A stretch of 64,000 nt of DNA from Flavobacterium pokkalii (GCF_014596575.1 NZ_NASZ01000018.1:1-64000); one strand, 5' to 3'. Numbered from the stretch's first letter, positions 8,398-17,177 are shown. Notes: generated by a model from the sequence alone, not told the origin. Program-made: numbers and translations.

Positions 8398-9933
8398 ATG
8401 TTAGTAAAAGTATTTGGAAGTGCCGTTTTTGGAGTAGAAGCCACTACCATCACCGTAGAAGTTAATGTTGACAAAGGTGTCGGATACCATTTAGTTGGTT
8501 TGCCTGACAATGCTATAAAAGAAAGTAGTTTTCGCATTGCGGCTGCTTTAAAAAACAATGGTTATATGCTGCCCGGCAAAAAAATCACCATCAATATGGC
8601 TCCTGCCGATTTACGCAAAGAAGGTTCTGCTTACGACCTGACACTTGCTTTGGGCATTTTGGTTGCTTCCGGACAAATAAAAGGAGACGAAATCGACAAA
8701 TACATTATCATGGGCGAATTATCGCTTGACGGCAGCTTACAACCTATAAAGGGAGCTTTACCTATTGCTATCAAAGCCAAAGCAGAAGGTTTCAAAGGCT
8801 TTTTTCTCCCGAAACATAATGTCAAAGAAGCGGCAATAGTTAAAGATTTAGATGTTTACGGAGTAGAAAACGTACAGGAAGTCATTGATTTTTTTGAAGG
8901 AAAAGGCAATTTGGAACCTACAAAAATCGATACCAGAGCCGAATTTTACAAAGAATTAGACTTTCCCGAATTTGATTTTTCGGATGTCAAAGGTCAGGAA
9001 AGCATTAAAAGATGTATGGAAATTGCCGCAGCAGGCGGTCACAACATTATTCTCATTGGTCCTCCGGGAGCCGGAAAAACCATGCTAGCCAAACGTTTAC
9101 CAAGCATTCTCCCGCCTATGACCTTACACGAAGCTCTGGAAACTACTAAAATCCACAGCGTTGCCGGAAAACTAAAAGAAGTTGGCTTGATGAATCAGCG
9201 TCCTTTTCGAAGTCCGCATCATACCATTTCTAATGTAGCTCTGGTGGGCGGTGGCAGTTATCCGCAACCGGGTGAGATTTCGATGGCTCACAATGGAGTT
9301 TTATTTTTAGACGAATTACCCGAATTCAAACGCGATGTATTGGAAGTAATGCGTCAGCCTTTGGAAGACCGCGAAGTTACTATTTCACGCGCCAAATTCA
9401 CGGTGACTTACCCTTCCTCTTTTATGCTGGTTGCCAGTATGAATCCGAGTCCGAGTGGATTTTTCAATGATCCCAATGCCGCGCAAACCGCTTCGCCTTA
9501 CGAAATGCAACGTTATCTGAGCAAAATTTCGGGGCCATTATTAGACCGAATCGATATTCATATTGAAGTGACTCCTGTCCCATTTGAGAAATTATCCGAT
9601 AATCAAAAAGCCGAAAGCAGTGTGACTATTCGAAAAAGAGTAACCGAAGCAAGGGAAATTCAATCGGTGCGATTTGAAAAAATGGATAACATTCATTACA
9701 ATGCACAAATGAATACAAAACACATCCGCGAATTTTGCGCCTTAAACGAAGATTCCAAAACCTTATTAAAAAATGCGATGGAACGACTGAATCTTTCCGC
9801 CAGAGCCTACGACCGAATTTTGAAAGTCGCCCGAACTATTGCCGACTTAGAAACTTCACCGGAAGTTGCTGCTGCTCATATTGCCGAAGCTATTCAATAT
9901 CGAAGTCTGGACAGAGATGGTTGGCTGGGGTAA
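8398..9933 (+). CDS. comM: YifB/ComM-family Mg-chelatase-like AAA+ ATPase
   Basis: This 511-residue protein matches the full length of the YifB/ComM family. An N-terminal Lon-protease-like domain (about 1-165) is followed by the AAA+ module with Walker A GPPGAGKT at 221-228 and Walker B LFLDE ending at residue 306. The C-terminal Mg-chelatase domain ends in EAIQYRSLDR. In Vibrio and Haemophilus ComM acts as a hexameric helicase that extends branch migration during integration of transforming DNA. The same role is likely but unproven here. It is followed by the RAYT insertion, with no clear terminator. Confidence 0.93.
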   Translation: MLVKVFGSAVFGVEATTITVEVNVDKGVGYHLVGLPDNAIKESSFRIAAALKNNGYMLPGKKITINMAPADLRKEGSAYDLTLALGILVASGQIKGDEIDKYIIMGELSLDGSLQPIKGALPIAIKAKAEGFKGFFLPKHNVKEAAIVKDLDVYGVENVQEVIDFFEGKGNLEPTKIDTRAEFYKELDFPEFDFSDVKGQESIKRCMEIAAAGGHNIILIGPPGAGKTMLAKRLPSILPPMTLHEALETTKIHSVAGKLKEVGLMNQRPFRSPHHTISNVALVGGGSYPQPGEISMAHNGVLFLDELPEFKRDVLEVMRQPLEDREVTISRAKFTVTYPSSFMLVASMNPSPSGFFNDPNAAQTASPYEMQRYLSKISGPLLDRIDIHIEVTPVPFEKLSDNQKAESSVTIRKRVTEAREIQSVRFEKMDNIHYNAQMNTKHIREFCALNEDSKTLLKNAMERLNLSARAYDRILKVARTIADLETSPEVAAAHIAEAIQYRSLDRDGWLG

Positions 9934-9959
9934 TGTTTTTTTTGGTTAGTAATTTATCG

Positions 9960-9980
9960 CTTAAAATTCTAAACTAATTT
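9960..9980 (+). repeat. Left copy of a 21-bp direct repeat bracketing the RAYT element
   Basis: The 21 bases at 9960-9980 match 10741-10761 at 20 of 21 positions. The right copy is the last codons and stop of tilS. Read on the minus strand, the left copy also encodes a short tilS-like C-terminus (SILQISLEF then stop, against tilS NILEITLEF then stop). Confidence 0.65.
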
Positions 9981-10010
9981 GAAGAATGCTTTTGTTGAAT
10001 CACCCAAGCT

Positions 10011-10725
10011 CCGCAAAGTCTCCGACTTTGAGGATGTGATTTTCAGTCTCTGACTGACCTTTAAAAAGATATGAAAGAAAAAGAAGGATACATAATTCGA
10101 GATCAATGCAAAATGCATTTTATAACTGCAACGGTTGTAGACTGGGTTGATGTTTTTTCTAGAAAAACATATAAGGATTGTATAATAGAAAGTTTGGATT
10201 TTTGTATAAAAAACAAAGGAATGATTTTGTATGGCTTTGTCATTATGTCTAATCATATTCATTTAATCATTCAGTCAGAAAACAGTAAATTATCCGATTT
10301 GATTCGGGATTTCAAGAAGTTTACAGCAAAAACCATTTTGAATAAAATAGAAACAGAGCCAGAAAGCAGAGCTAATTGGATGCTGAAACGTTTTGAATTT
10401 GCTTGTAAAAGCCATAATCGAAATGAAAAATATCAGTTTTGGCAGTATGGTAATCATCCTGAAGAAATTTACTCTGAAAAGTTTTTTTGGTCGAAATTGG
10501 ATTATATCCATTTGAATCCTGTTCGCGCAGGAATTGTTTCCAAAGCTTCTCATTATTTATATTCCAGTGCTTCAAATTATGTTAACAATAATGGAATTAT
10601 AACAATTACAAAAGTAGATAATCCAGTAATAGATGTTTTGAAACCACAATCAATCAATACAATATACAATTGGTAATGAAGGTCGAAGACCTTTAATCAC
10701 ATCCACAAAGTCGGAGACTTTGCGG
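10011..10725 (+). mobile_element. RAYT element with terminal REP-like inverted repeats
   Basis: The element is bounded by inverted repeats 10011-10041 and 10695-10725, which match at 30 of 31 positions. Each arm contains a hairpin with stem CAAAGTC/GACTTTG and a three-base loop (10014-10030 and 10706-10722). A second hairpin with a three-base loop lies just inside each end: TCAGTC/GACTGA at 10043-10057 and AAGGTC/GACCTT at 10679-10693. The transposase lies between. This is the architecture of a REP/RAYT unit of the IS200/IS605 (HUH, Y1) type, located between comM and tilS. Confidence 0.8.
10071..10676 (+). CDS. REP-associated tyrosine transposase (RAYT, Y1 HUH family)
   Basis: This 201-residue Y1 transposase has the HUH motif as NHIHLI (His62, His64) and a C-terminal Tyr145 in LDYIHLNPVRAG, the highly conserved catalytic-helix signature of IS200-like and RAYT enzymes. 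The family nicks single-stranded DNA at hairpins. Its flanks carry paired REP-like hairpins, so the protein probably recognises them. RAYTs usually occur as single-copy domesticated genes that mobilise or maintain REP sequences elsewhere. The gene appears intact, with an ATG 11 bases beyond the left hairpins. Length and motifs fit the family well. Confidence 0.9.
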   Translation: MKEKEGYIIRDQCKMHFITATVVDWVDVFSRKTYKDCIIESLDFCIKNKGMILYGFVIMSNHIHLIIQSENSKLSDLIRDFKKFTAKTILNKIETEPESRANWMLKRFEFACKSHNRNEKYQFWQYGNHPEEIYSEKFFWSKLDYIHLNPVRAGIVSKASHYLYSSASNYVNNNGIITITKVDNPVIDVLKPQSINTIYNW

Positions 10726-10740
10726 AACATGTGTTAGTGA

Positions 10741-10761
10741 CTTAAAATTCTAAAGTAATTT
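10741..10761 (+). repeat. Right copy of the 21-bp direct repeat (tilS 3' end)
   Basis: It matches 9960-9980 at 20 of 21 positions and includes the tilS stop codon. It lies 16 bp beyond the right inverted repeat of the RAYT element. Confidence 0.65.
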
Positions 10762-12055
10762 CCAAAATATTTTGTGTTGCATTATCAATTCGGAATCTTT
10801 CGTCCTGACGAACTCCTACTACCCAAACAATTTGATTAGTTGACCAAAGAACCCAGCAATTATCTTTTTCAATTAAAGATAATTTTTCGTCTTTAAAAAG
10901 TTTGCTCAACTTCTTGGATTTTCCGTTCATCCCAAAAGGTTGAAAAGCATCGCCTTTCTGCCAAGGCTTTAAAACCAAAGGATATTGTAATTTATCCGCA
11001 TCAACAAATATTGTGTTTGTCGAAGTATTTTCAATATGATCAGCTTTTTCAAAACGAAGATGTAAAGGAGTATCAATTACACCGCAATCCTTTTCTATCC
11101 AATATTCGGGATTTTCGACCTCCAATTGAAGCGGACTAAGAATCAATTGCCCTCTATCTTTTAACAAACGGTAATTAGCTGAAAAAACCTGCTTCCCGGA
11201 CTGACTTTCCACCAAATTATAAATATCTTCCCAGGCAGTAAATCCAAATTCATGCAGCCATTGGTACAAATACGACAAATAATTAGGCAATTTCAACAAT
11301 TGTTTCAAATCAAAAACAATTGTTTCTCCTTCTTCTTTCGCAACCTGCTGATAGACCATTATAGCGGCATCTTCAACTAATTCCTGAGATTGTTGAAGGT
11401 AAGTCTGTGTTTTTTGAAAGCTTTCTAAAAATTGCGGATTTAATTCTTTTAGCAAAGGAACCAGATGATGCCTGATTTTATTTCGTAAATATTTATCCGA
11501 AGCGTTACTGCTGTCTTCGCGCCATTGAATATGATTCTCTTTAGCGTATTCCAAAATTTCAGCTCTCGAAAAAGGCAACAAGGGACGAATAATTTTACCA
11601 TTTTGAGCCGGAATTCCCGTCAAACCCTCTAATCCGGTGCCTCTGCTTAAATTGATTAGAAAAGTTTCAACGCTATCATCGGCATGATGCGCCGTTAAAA
11701 TATAATCGTAATTCTCAGTTTCTAACAATTCGTAAAACCAATTGTAACGCAATTCCCGAGCTGCAATTTGTGTAGAAAGTTTAAAATCATTCGCAAAAGC
11801 TTCGGTGTCAAACTGCGTTACAAACAACGGAATTGCATTTGCATCAGCATAATCCTGAACAAAATGCTGATCTTCAAAACTTTCCAATCCACGTAATTGA
11901 AAATTACAGTGACACAATGCAATATCACACTTCAATTGATGTAACAGATGAACTAAAACCATGCTGTCAATTCCTCCGCTAACAGCCAAAAGCAAGCGAC
12001 TTTTTTCCAGAAAAGGAAAATTTTGACGAATATGTTTTTCAAACTTTCTGAACAT
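10742..12055 (-). CDS. tilS: tRNA(Ile)-lysidine synthase
   Basis: This 437-residue PP-loop ATPase carries the SGGIDS motif at residues 26-31 and has the TilS C-terminal substrate-binding domain (about 330-437). It converts C34 of the CAU-anticodon isoleucine tRNA to lysidine so that AUA is read as Ile, and it is normally essential. Length matches E. coli TilS. It starts 17 bp after the pabB stop, so the two are probably co-transcribed. Its last seven codons have a diverged duplicate on the far side of the RAYT element (9960-9980). Confidence 0.95.
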   Translation of the reverse strand: MFRKFEKHIRQNFPFLEKSRLLLAVSGGIDSMVLVHLLHQLKCDIALCHCNFQLRGLESFEDQHFVQDYADANAIPLFVTQFDTEAFANDFKLSTQIAARELRYNWFYELLETENYDYILTAHHADDSVETFLINLSRGTGLEGLTGIPAQNGKIIRPLLPFSRAEILEYAKENHIQWREDSSNASDKYLRNKIRHHLVPLLKELNPQFLESFQKTQTYLQQSQELVEDAAIMVYQQVAKEEGETIVFDLKQLLKLPNYLSYLYQWLHEFGFTAWEDIYNLVESQSGKQVFSANYRLLKDRGQLILSPLQLEVENPEYWIEKDCGVIDTPLHLRFEKADHIENTSTNTIFVDADKLQYPLVLKPWQKGDAFQPFGMNGKSKKLSKLFKDEKLSLIEKDNCWVLWSTNQIVWVVGVRQDERFRIDNATQNILEITLEF

Positions 12056-12072
12056 TAATTATCAATTAAAAT

Positions 12073-13359
12073 TTACTGCAACACTTCAAACATGGCTTTT
12101 GCTTTCAACAAGCATTCCTGATATTCTTTTTCCGGAACCGAAAGCGAAGTTATGGCACTTCCTACCGAAAAAGATAAATATTTATTTTCCTGATTATACA
12201 AAATACTTCGGATAACCACATTAAAATCAAAATCGCCTTCAGGGGTAAAATAACCTACGGCTCCGCTGTACAAACCTCTTTTGGTTTCTTCCAATTCTTC
12301 AATAATCTTCATTACTGAAATCTTCGGAGCTCCGGTCATACTTCCCATAGGAAAAGTAAACCTTAAAACATCAACACCAGCGTATTGCGTATCAAGTCTT
12401 GAAGTAATAGTTGAAATCATTTGGTGCACTTGTAAGAACGAATAAACCCCACATAACTCCGTTACCTGAACAGAACCTTTTTGAGCTGTGTGCGACAAAT
12501 CATTCCGAACCAAATCAGTAATCATAATATTTTCAGCTCGCTCTTTAGCATTGGTTGCCAATTCATTTTTAGATTTTTCATCCTCAACAAAGTCCAAAAA
12601 ACGCTTGGCTGTTCCTTTTATCGGCTGAGAAATAAGTGTATCTCCTTTTTTCTTCAAATAGCGTTCCGGTGAAGCCGACAACAAAAACTGTTTATGATTT
12701 TTAAAAAATACTGCAAAAGGCGGTTTGGAAATAGCATTCAGTTTTAAAAAAGTATCTAATGGATCTATTTGTGCGTTTTCGGCATAAAATTCCATGCAAA
12801 AATTAGCCTCATACAAATCTCCTCTGTGAATATAATCCAGCATTTTGCTTACCTTTTGCTTGTAAGCCTCTTCAGAAATACGTTCCTGTATAGGCAAAGC
12901 TTCGGCTGTAACTTCAAAATCAGTTGTCAAAGAAATAATTTCCTTCCAGTCTTCTTCAAATTCATCATCGCAAAAATGCAAGTACCGAATTTCCAACTCG
13001 TTTCCTTTAGCTAAAAAAAGCTTTTTTGGTTGGTAAAAAAACAAATCTGGAAAATGCAAACCGTCAAAATTTTCAGAAGTTAATGCTTCGGTATCGTTTT
13101 TTAAATCATAAGACAAATAGCCAAACAACCAGTCTCTGCTGGATTGCTGGTATTGTTTTAAGTCTTCAAAAGCATTAAAATAATCGGTTTTAATCGAGGT
13201 AAAAGCGTCCACTGCCAAAATCCAGTCGTAACTGGAATATTCCTGTTGGTATTGATTACTATCCAAAAAAGTCACTTCCCGAAACTGCTGTGACCACAAC
13301 AAAAGCTGTTTTTTAAGGAATTGTAAGCCTGTTATATCTTTTGTAAAGAATGTTCTCAA
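12073..13359 (-). CDS. pabB: Aminodeoxychorismate synthase component I / chorismate-binding enzyme
   Basis: This 428-residue chorismate-binding enzyme contains the conserved LLSASPERYL, QPIKGTAKR, ENIMITDLVRNDL and FPMGSMTGAPK motifs of the PabB/TrpE family. PabB aminates chorismate for folate synthesis using ammonia from PabA. The PIKGT motif favours PabB over TrpE, whose equivalent usually reads PIAGT. No glutamine amidotransferase lies nearby. The reading frame opens with TTG; no ATG occurs close to the expected N-terminus, so TTG is the probable start. It is followed after 13 bp by tilS. Confidence 0.88.
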   Translation of the reverse strand: MRTFFTKDITGLQFLKKQLLLWSQQFREVTFLDSNQYQQEYSSYDWILAVDAFTSIKTDYFNAFEDLKQYQQSSRDWLFGYLSYDLKNDTEALTSENFDGLHFPDLFFYQPKKLFLAKGNELEIRYLHFCDDEFEEDWKEIISLTTDFEVTAEALPIQERISEEAYKQKVSKMLDYIHRGDLYEANFCMEFYAENAQIDPLDTFLKLNAISKPPFAVFFKNHKQFLLSASPERYLKKKGDTLISQPIKGTAKRFLDFVEDEKSKNELATNAKERAENIMITDLVRNDLSHTAQKGSVQVTELCGVYSFLQVHQMISTITSRLDTQYAGVDVLRFTFPMGSMTGAPKISVMKIIEELEETKRGLYSGAVGYFTPEGDFDFNVVIRSILYNQENKYLSFSVGSAITSLSVPEKEYQECLLKAKAMFEVLQ

Positions 13360-13751
13360 AGTAAAATTTTAAAGGGTAAAATTACAATAAATACGCGACT
13401 TATTGGAGATTTGACTTTCAGATTTTAACACCGAACAGTGACTTTTGGAATTCGAAAATCATAATTACAAACAAAAGTTTTGTCATTCAATTTAAAAACA
13501 AATCACCAATAGATTATCAAATTAACATTTCAACAAATAATAATTTCTTAAAAAACACAAAATCAGCTGTATTTTTTGTAAATTTACAATAGAACAGAAA
13601 AACAAAAGCCGCTAAAAGCAGTTTGTTCTAACTGCAAATACTGGTTTTTTCTGACTGAAACGGTTATCTAAAGAGAGTTTTTACCAACAATGAAAGTGCC
13701 GGACCGCAACCTGATTTTTTTGATTTGCTAACCCATAAAATCTAATATATC
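13360..13751. other. Divergent intergenic region, no gene
   Basis: This 392-bp gap lies between divergently transcribed pabB and the DoxX-like gene. There is a small dyad GCAGTT...AACTGC at 13618-13635, and a GTAAATTTAC palindrome near 13578 that sits where a Bacteroidota promoter could be. No ORF or RNA gene could be identified with confidence. Confidence 0.4.
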
Positions 13752-14132
13752 ATGAAAATTGCAACCCTTATTGTTCGTACGCTCATGGGAGCCATATTTC
13801 TTTGTACTTCTATTAGTTATTTTGTACTCTCTAATCCGGAACCAACAACTACAGGAGATTTCAAAGCGTTCCAAATTGGTTTAATCGCTTCAACTTATTT
13901 AATGCCTTTAGCAAAATCAGTTGAATTTTTATGTGGCTTGTCATTTATTACCGGAAAATTTACCACTCTGGCCAATATTGTCATTTTTCCCGTAATTATC
14001 AATATTCTGTTAATTAATTACTTTTTAACCCCAAACAATCTTCCTATTGGTATTGCTGTTTTTCTAGGGAATCTCTTCCTGATTTACTCGCACTGGCAAA
14101 ACTACAAAGGATTGTTTAAAATGAATGGTTAG
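13752..14132 (+). CDS. DoxX-like small membrane protein
   Basis: This 126-residue protein has about four hydrophobic segments (near 5-25, 47-62, 72-92 and 98-115). A polar ANxxxFP-like stretch (ANIVIFPVIINI) and the overall layout resemble the DoxX family. DoxX-type proteins are inner-membrane proteins of poorly defined function; some are linked to quinone or redox stress. It is monocistronic, preceded by a long leader and followed within 10 bp by a strong shared terminator. The family assignment rests on topology and composition, so it is moderate. Confidence 0.6.
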   Translation: MKIATLIVRTLMGAIFLCTSISYFVLSNPEPTTTGDFKAFQIGLIASTYLMPLAKSVEFLCGLSFITGKFTTLANIVIFPVIINILLINYFLTPNNLPIGIAVFLGNLFLIYSHWQNYKGLFKMNG

Positions 14133-14140
14133 AAAAACAA

Positions 14141-14173
14141 AACCCGTCCCGAAATAAGTTATCGGGACGGGTT
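14141..14173. terminator. Bidirectional terminator between doxX-like gene and lpd
   Basis: AACCCGTCCCGA (14141-14152) pairs perfectly with TCGGGACGGGTT (14162-14173) around a nine-base loop. It is flanked by A-rich sequence on one side and TTTT on the other. It lies between convergent genes and can serve both strands. Confidence 0.9.
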
Positions 14174-14194
14174 TTAATTATTTAGTTACACTTA

Positions 14195-15598
14195 TTAAAT
14201 GTGTAAAGCTCTGTTATCCGTTGCTGCTAAAGCCGCTTCTTTTACCGCTTCCGCAAATGTAGGATGCGCGTGAGACATTCTTGAAATATCTTCAGCAGAA
14301 GCTTTGTATTCCATAGCTACTACCGCCTCAGCAATTAAATCGGCTGTTCTGGCACCAATCATGTGAACACCTAAAACTTCGTCAGTTGTAGCATCCGCTA
14401 AGATTTTCACAAAACCATCTAAATCAGCACTTGCTCTTGCACGTCCTAAAGCTTTAAATGGAAAACTTCCTGATTTGTAAGCTACTCCAGCCGCTTTTAA
14501 TTGCTCTTCTGTTTGTCCTACAGCAGCAACCTCAGGCCATGTGTAAACTACACCAGGAATTAAGTTATAATCGATATGTGGTTTTTGTCCCGCTAAGATT
14601 TCAGCAACCATAGTTCCTTCTTCTTCCGCTTTGTGAGCCAACATCGCACCACGTACTACGTCACCAATAGCATATATATTAGAAGCCGAAGTTTGTAAAT
14701 GATCGTTTACTTCAACCTGACCTCTTTCAGAGATTTTAACTCCGGCAGCTTCAGCATTCAATCCGTCTGTATAAGGACGACGACCAACAGAAACTAATGA
14801 ATAATCTCCTTCAAGTGTAATTACCTCACCTTTAGCATTTTCAGCTTTTACAGTCACCACGTCACCTGCTCTTTCTACTGACTGTACTTTGTGAGAAGTA
14901 TAGAATTTCATTCCTTGTTTTTTCAACACTTTTGTCAACTCTTTAGACAAAGCACCGTCCATTCCCGGAATAATTCTGTCCATGAATTCTACTACAGAAA
15001 CCTGAGCTCCTAAACGTAAATATACCTGACCTAATTCGATTCCGATAACTCCCCCACCAATAATCACAAGGTGTTTAGGCACTTCTGTTAAACTTAAAGC
15101 CTCTGTAGAAGTAATGATTCTTTCTTTATCTATTTTGATAAATGGTAAAGAAGATGGTTTAGAACCTGTTGCAATAATGGTATGCTTAGCTTCAATAGTT
15201 TCAGAAGTTCCGTCCGCTTTTGCAACAGCAACATGTGTAGCATCAACAAAAGAACCTAAACCATTAAAAACAGTGATGTTATTTTTATCCATCAAGTAGT
15301 TGATTCCACCGGAAGTTTGATCTACAACTGCCTTTTTACGGGCAATCATTTTCTCTAAATTTACCTTTACTTCTCCGGAAACCTCGATTCCGTGATCGGC
15401 AAAGTGAGCGATTTCGGCATAATGATGAGAAGAAGACAACAAAGCTTTTGAAGGAATACATCCTACATTCAAACAAGTTCCTCCCAATGTGGAATATTTT
15501 TCGATAATAGCTGTTTTGAAACCTAGTTGCGCACAACGAATCGCTGATACATATCCTCCAGGTCCCGAACCTATAACGACTACGTCAAATGAATTCAT
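14195..15598 (-). CDS. lpdA: Dihydrolipoyl dehydrogenase (E3)
   Basis: This 467-residue flavoprotein has the FAD motif GSGPGG at 10-15 and the redox disulfide GGTCLNVGCIPSK (Cys42/Cys47). It also has the NAD-binding GGGVIGIELG near 180, the second FAD motif (YAIGDVV near 310) and the C-terminal HAHPTFAEA active-site His-Glu motif. It reoxidises lipoyl groups of the pyruvate, 2-oxoglutarate, branched-chain or glycine cleavage complexes. No E1 or E2 genes are adjacent, so it probably serves several complexes. A TAnnTTTG element lies 43 bp before the ATG, and a shared terminator follows. Confidence 0.97.
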   Translation of the reverse strand: MNSFDVVVIGSGPGGYVSAIRCAQLGFKTAIIEKYSTLGGTCLNVGCIPSKALLSSSHHYAEIAHFADHGIEVSGEVKVNLEKMIARKKAVVDQTSGGINYLMDKNNITVFNGLGSFVDATHVAVAKADGTSETIEAKHTIIATGSKPSSLPFIKIDKERIITSTEALSLTEVPKHLVIIGGGVIGIELGQVYLRLGAQVSVVEFMDRIIPGMDGALSKELTKVLKKQGMKFYTSHKVQSVERAGDVVTVKAENAKGEVITLEGDYSLVSVGRRPYTDGLNAEAAGVKISERGQVEVNDHLQTSASNIYAIGDVVRGAMLAHKAEEEGTMVAEILAGQKPHIDYNLIPGVVYTWPEVAAVGQTEEQLKAAGVAYKSGSFPFKALGRARASADLDGFVKILADATTDEVLGVHMIGARTADLIAEAVVAMEYKASAEDISRMSHAHPTFAEAVKEAALAATDNRALHI

Positions 15599-15640
15599 AG
15601 TATATTTTGTTTTTTATTATTTTTTTAAAATGTCGAAGAG

Positions 15641-15648
15641 CAAAAATA
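15641..15648 (-). promoter_or_regulatory. Predicted -7 element of the lpdA promoter
   Basis: The minus strand reads TATTTTTG, a perfect -7 consensus match, 43 bp before the lpdA ATG. Confidence 0.5.
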
Positions 15649-15832
15649 GGGAATTCTATTGGGTTTAAACTTTAAAAAAAAAGTTATTTTGTTAGGTTTT
15701 TGTATTACTTATTGAATTTAGGATATCATTTTAGAACATCCCGAAGCTTCGAGAACAAGCTATCAAAAATTACCCCTATTGAAGCAGTTAAGTTTTACAT
15801 CTAAAAAATAGAATTGTCTAAAACTTAAAAAT

Positions 15833-15867
15833 CCCGTTCTGATTACAAGTATCAGGACGGGAGTTTT
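15833..15867. terminator. Hairpin terminator downstream of the small membrane protein gene
   Basis: CCCGTTCTGA (15833-15842) pairs with TCAGGACGGG (15852-15861), with A/T runs on both sides. One position is a T-G wobble in plus-strand RNA but A-C in minus-strand RNA. It lies 20-50 bp past the stop of the minus-strand gene ending at 15887, the natural user. Confidence 0.65.
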
Positions 15868-15886
15868 TATACATTCAAACTAATTT

Positions 15887-16150
15887 TTATCTTTTTTTTA
15901 ACCAAACAATTATTTGATACAGCAAGTAAATAATCACAATAACATTTAGTAAATGCCAAATATGTAAACTGATATAGTTGACTTTTTGCCAGAAAGTCAT
16001 GCTCGCTAAACTAAAATATTCTCCTTTGCTTTCCTCATAATTATCATCATAATTCATTAACATCAATCCAAGAAAAAGATACACTGCTAAATCAAAAACG
16101 ATTAATCCAATACCAATTAAGATATTTTTGATGGTGAATAGTTTTTTCAT
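15887..16150 (-). CDS. Small membrane protein of unknown function
   Basis: This 87-residue protein has two or three hydrophobic segments (about 8-34 and 55-83), a basic N-terminus (MKKLFTIKN) and a C-terminal KKR. The middle is acidic and soluble (DDNYEESKGEY). I recognise no family. A terminator follows, so it is probably a real monocistronic gene or the end of a unit with the AbiGi-like gene 67 bp upstream on the same strand. Topology suggests inner membrane with the acidic loop outside. Confidence 0.5.
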   Translation of the reverse strand: MKKLFTIKNILIGIGLIVFDLAVYLFLGLMLMNYDDNYEESKGEYFSLASMTFWQKVNYISLHIWHLLNVIVIIYLLYQIIVWLKKR

Positions 16151-16217
16151 TGTTTATGATTATAATTTAAAATTCTGCGCTAATTAATGTGGTAAATCTG
16201 CACGATCAGAATTTTAT

Positions 16218-17012
16218 TTAAAAGTCTTCAAGTATCTGCTCAGAAGAAATTATTTTTGTTTTTAATATTTTAATTTCATCAGATGTATATAATGCTTTCA
16301 TAGAATCTAAAGCATCAAACAATGCAATCATTTCATTTTCTTTATTGACAATAATGTATTTGACGTCTTCAGATTTAAACTTTAAAGAGAAATCTTTTGC
16401 AATTGTATCATTTGCAGAGGCCCTTTTAATATCATTTAAAAACTCTTCTTTTGTAAGACGATAGTGACCATCCTCAACTTTCAAAAAAGGAACATACCTC
16501 CATTCTCGTTCATCGTAGAATCTCTTGTCAACATATGTGTTTATTCTCCACATTTGCCCGCTATATGGTTTGTAAAAACCTGATAATTCAAAAAGTGCAA
16601 CTAATGGATTTTCTTCCATCGGTAAATCTTTAAAGGCATTTGATCCACTTGCTGTGGCTGTAGCTGATGCGCCACCAATTAATTGACCGAGCTGCATCAG
16701 ATATTTAATTTGAGTTGAATTATCATGTATATATGTTAATGGGGTCAAACCATTTTTTTTACCCCAATCTTTTGATAACCCTATACCATATGATCCATAA
16801 AATTGTAAATGTCTATCTATTTTTGATAGAGGTAGGTCGCAGAAACAAGTCATAGGAACTGCAGATTCACTCTTTGAATCCTTAGAAAAAAATAAGTCAT
16901 AACCTAATTCTTCTAAACAAAATTTTGGAGCAAAACCATTTTTTAAAATGCTAATAATTCTCTCAGCTGAATTAGTGAAATGGAATAATGTATTAGAAGA
17001 AATTACAGACAT
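16218..17012 (-). CDS. AbiGi-like protein (abortive-infection antitoxin family)
   Basis: This 264-residue soluble protein opens with NTLFHFTNS and continues with MTCFCDLPLSKIDRHLQFYG and YGIGLSKDWG. These strings match my recollection of the AbiGi family, the antitoxin half of the AbiG abortive phage-infection system, which is related in style to DUF2971 proteins. A later DEREWRYVPF segment is also typical. No AbiGii toxin-like gene is next to it; the neighbours are a small membrane protein and a large dehydrogenase. A perfect TAnnTTTG lies 33 bp before the ATG. If the assignment is right, this is an orphan defence component or one repurposed for another role. Confidence 0.55.
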   Translation of the reverse strand: MSVISSNTLFHFTNSAERIISILKNGFAPKFCLEELGYDLFFSKDSKSESAVPMTCFCDLPLSKIDRHLQFYGSYGIGLSKDWGKKNGLTPLTYIHDNSTQIKYLMQLGQLIGGASATATASGSNAFKDLPMEENPLVALFELSGFYKPYSGQMWRINTYVDKRFYDEREWRYVPFLKVEDGHYRLTKEEFLNDIKRASANDTIAKDFSLKFKSEDVKYIIVNKENEMIALFDALDSMKALYTSDEIKILKTKIISSEQILEDF

Positions 17013-17044
17013 ATATTAAAATTACAGTAAAATTAAACAAGACA

Positions 17045-17052
17045 CAAATTTA
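17045..17052 (-). promoter_or_regulatory. Predicted -7 element of the AbiGi-like gene
   Basis: The minus strand reads TAAATTTG, a perfect -7 consensus match, 33 bp before the ATG at 17012. Confidence 0.45.
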
Positions 17053-17177
17053 GAAACATTTCTTACATACCAAACAAATATATTCTTTTTTAAAACTCAC
17101 AAAACAAAGTCACACTCCTCAACGAAGCATGGCTTTTGTATTTGTCATTGAAATTGCAATTGTTATTATAAAAGCAT

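Noticed and set aside
13662..13735. Possible SAM-I-like riboswitch before the DoxX-like gene (strings AAGAGAG, ATGAAA, GCAACC and GCTAACCC in the right order)
   Set aside because: The GGAGGGA core is missing, no P2 or P3 helices can be drawn, and the tract between GCAACC and GCTAA is nearly all T and cannot form the expected hairpin. The downstream gene is not a sulfur-metabolism gene. A covariance-model search would settle it.
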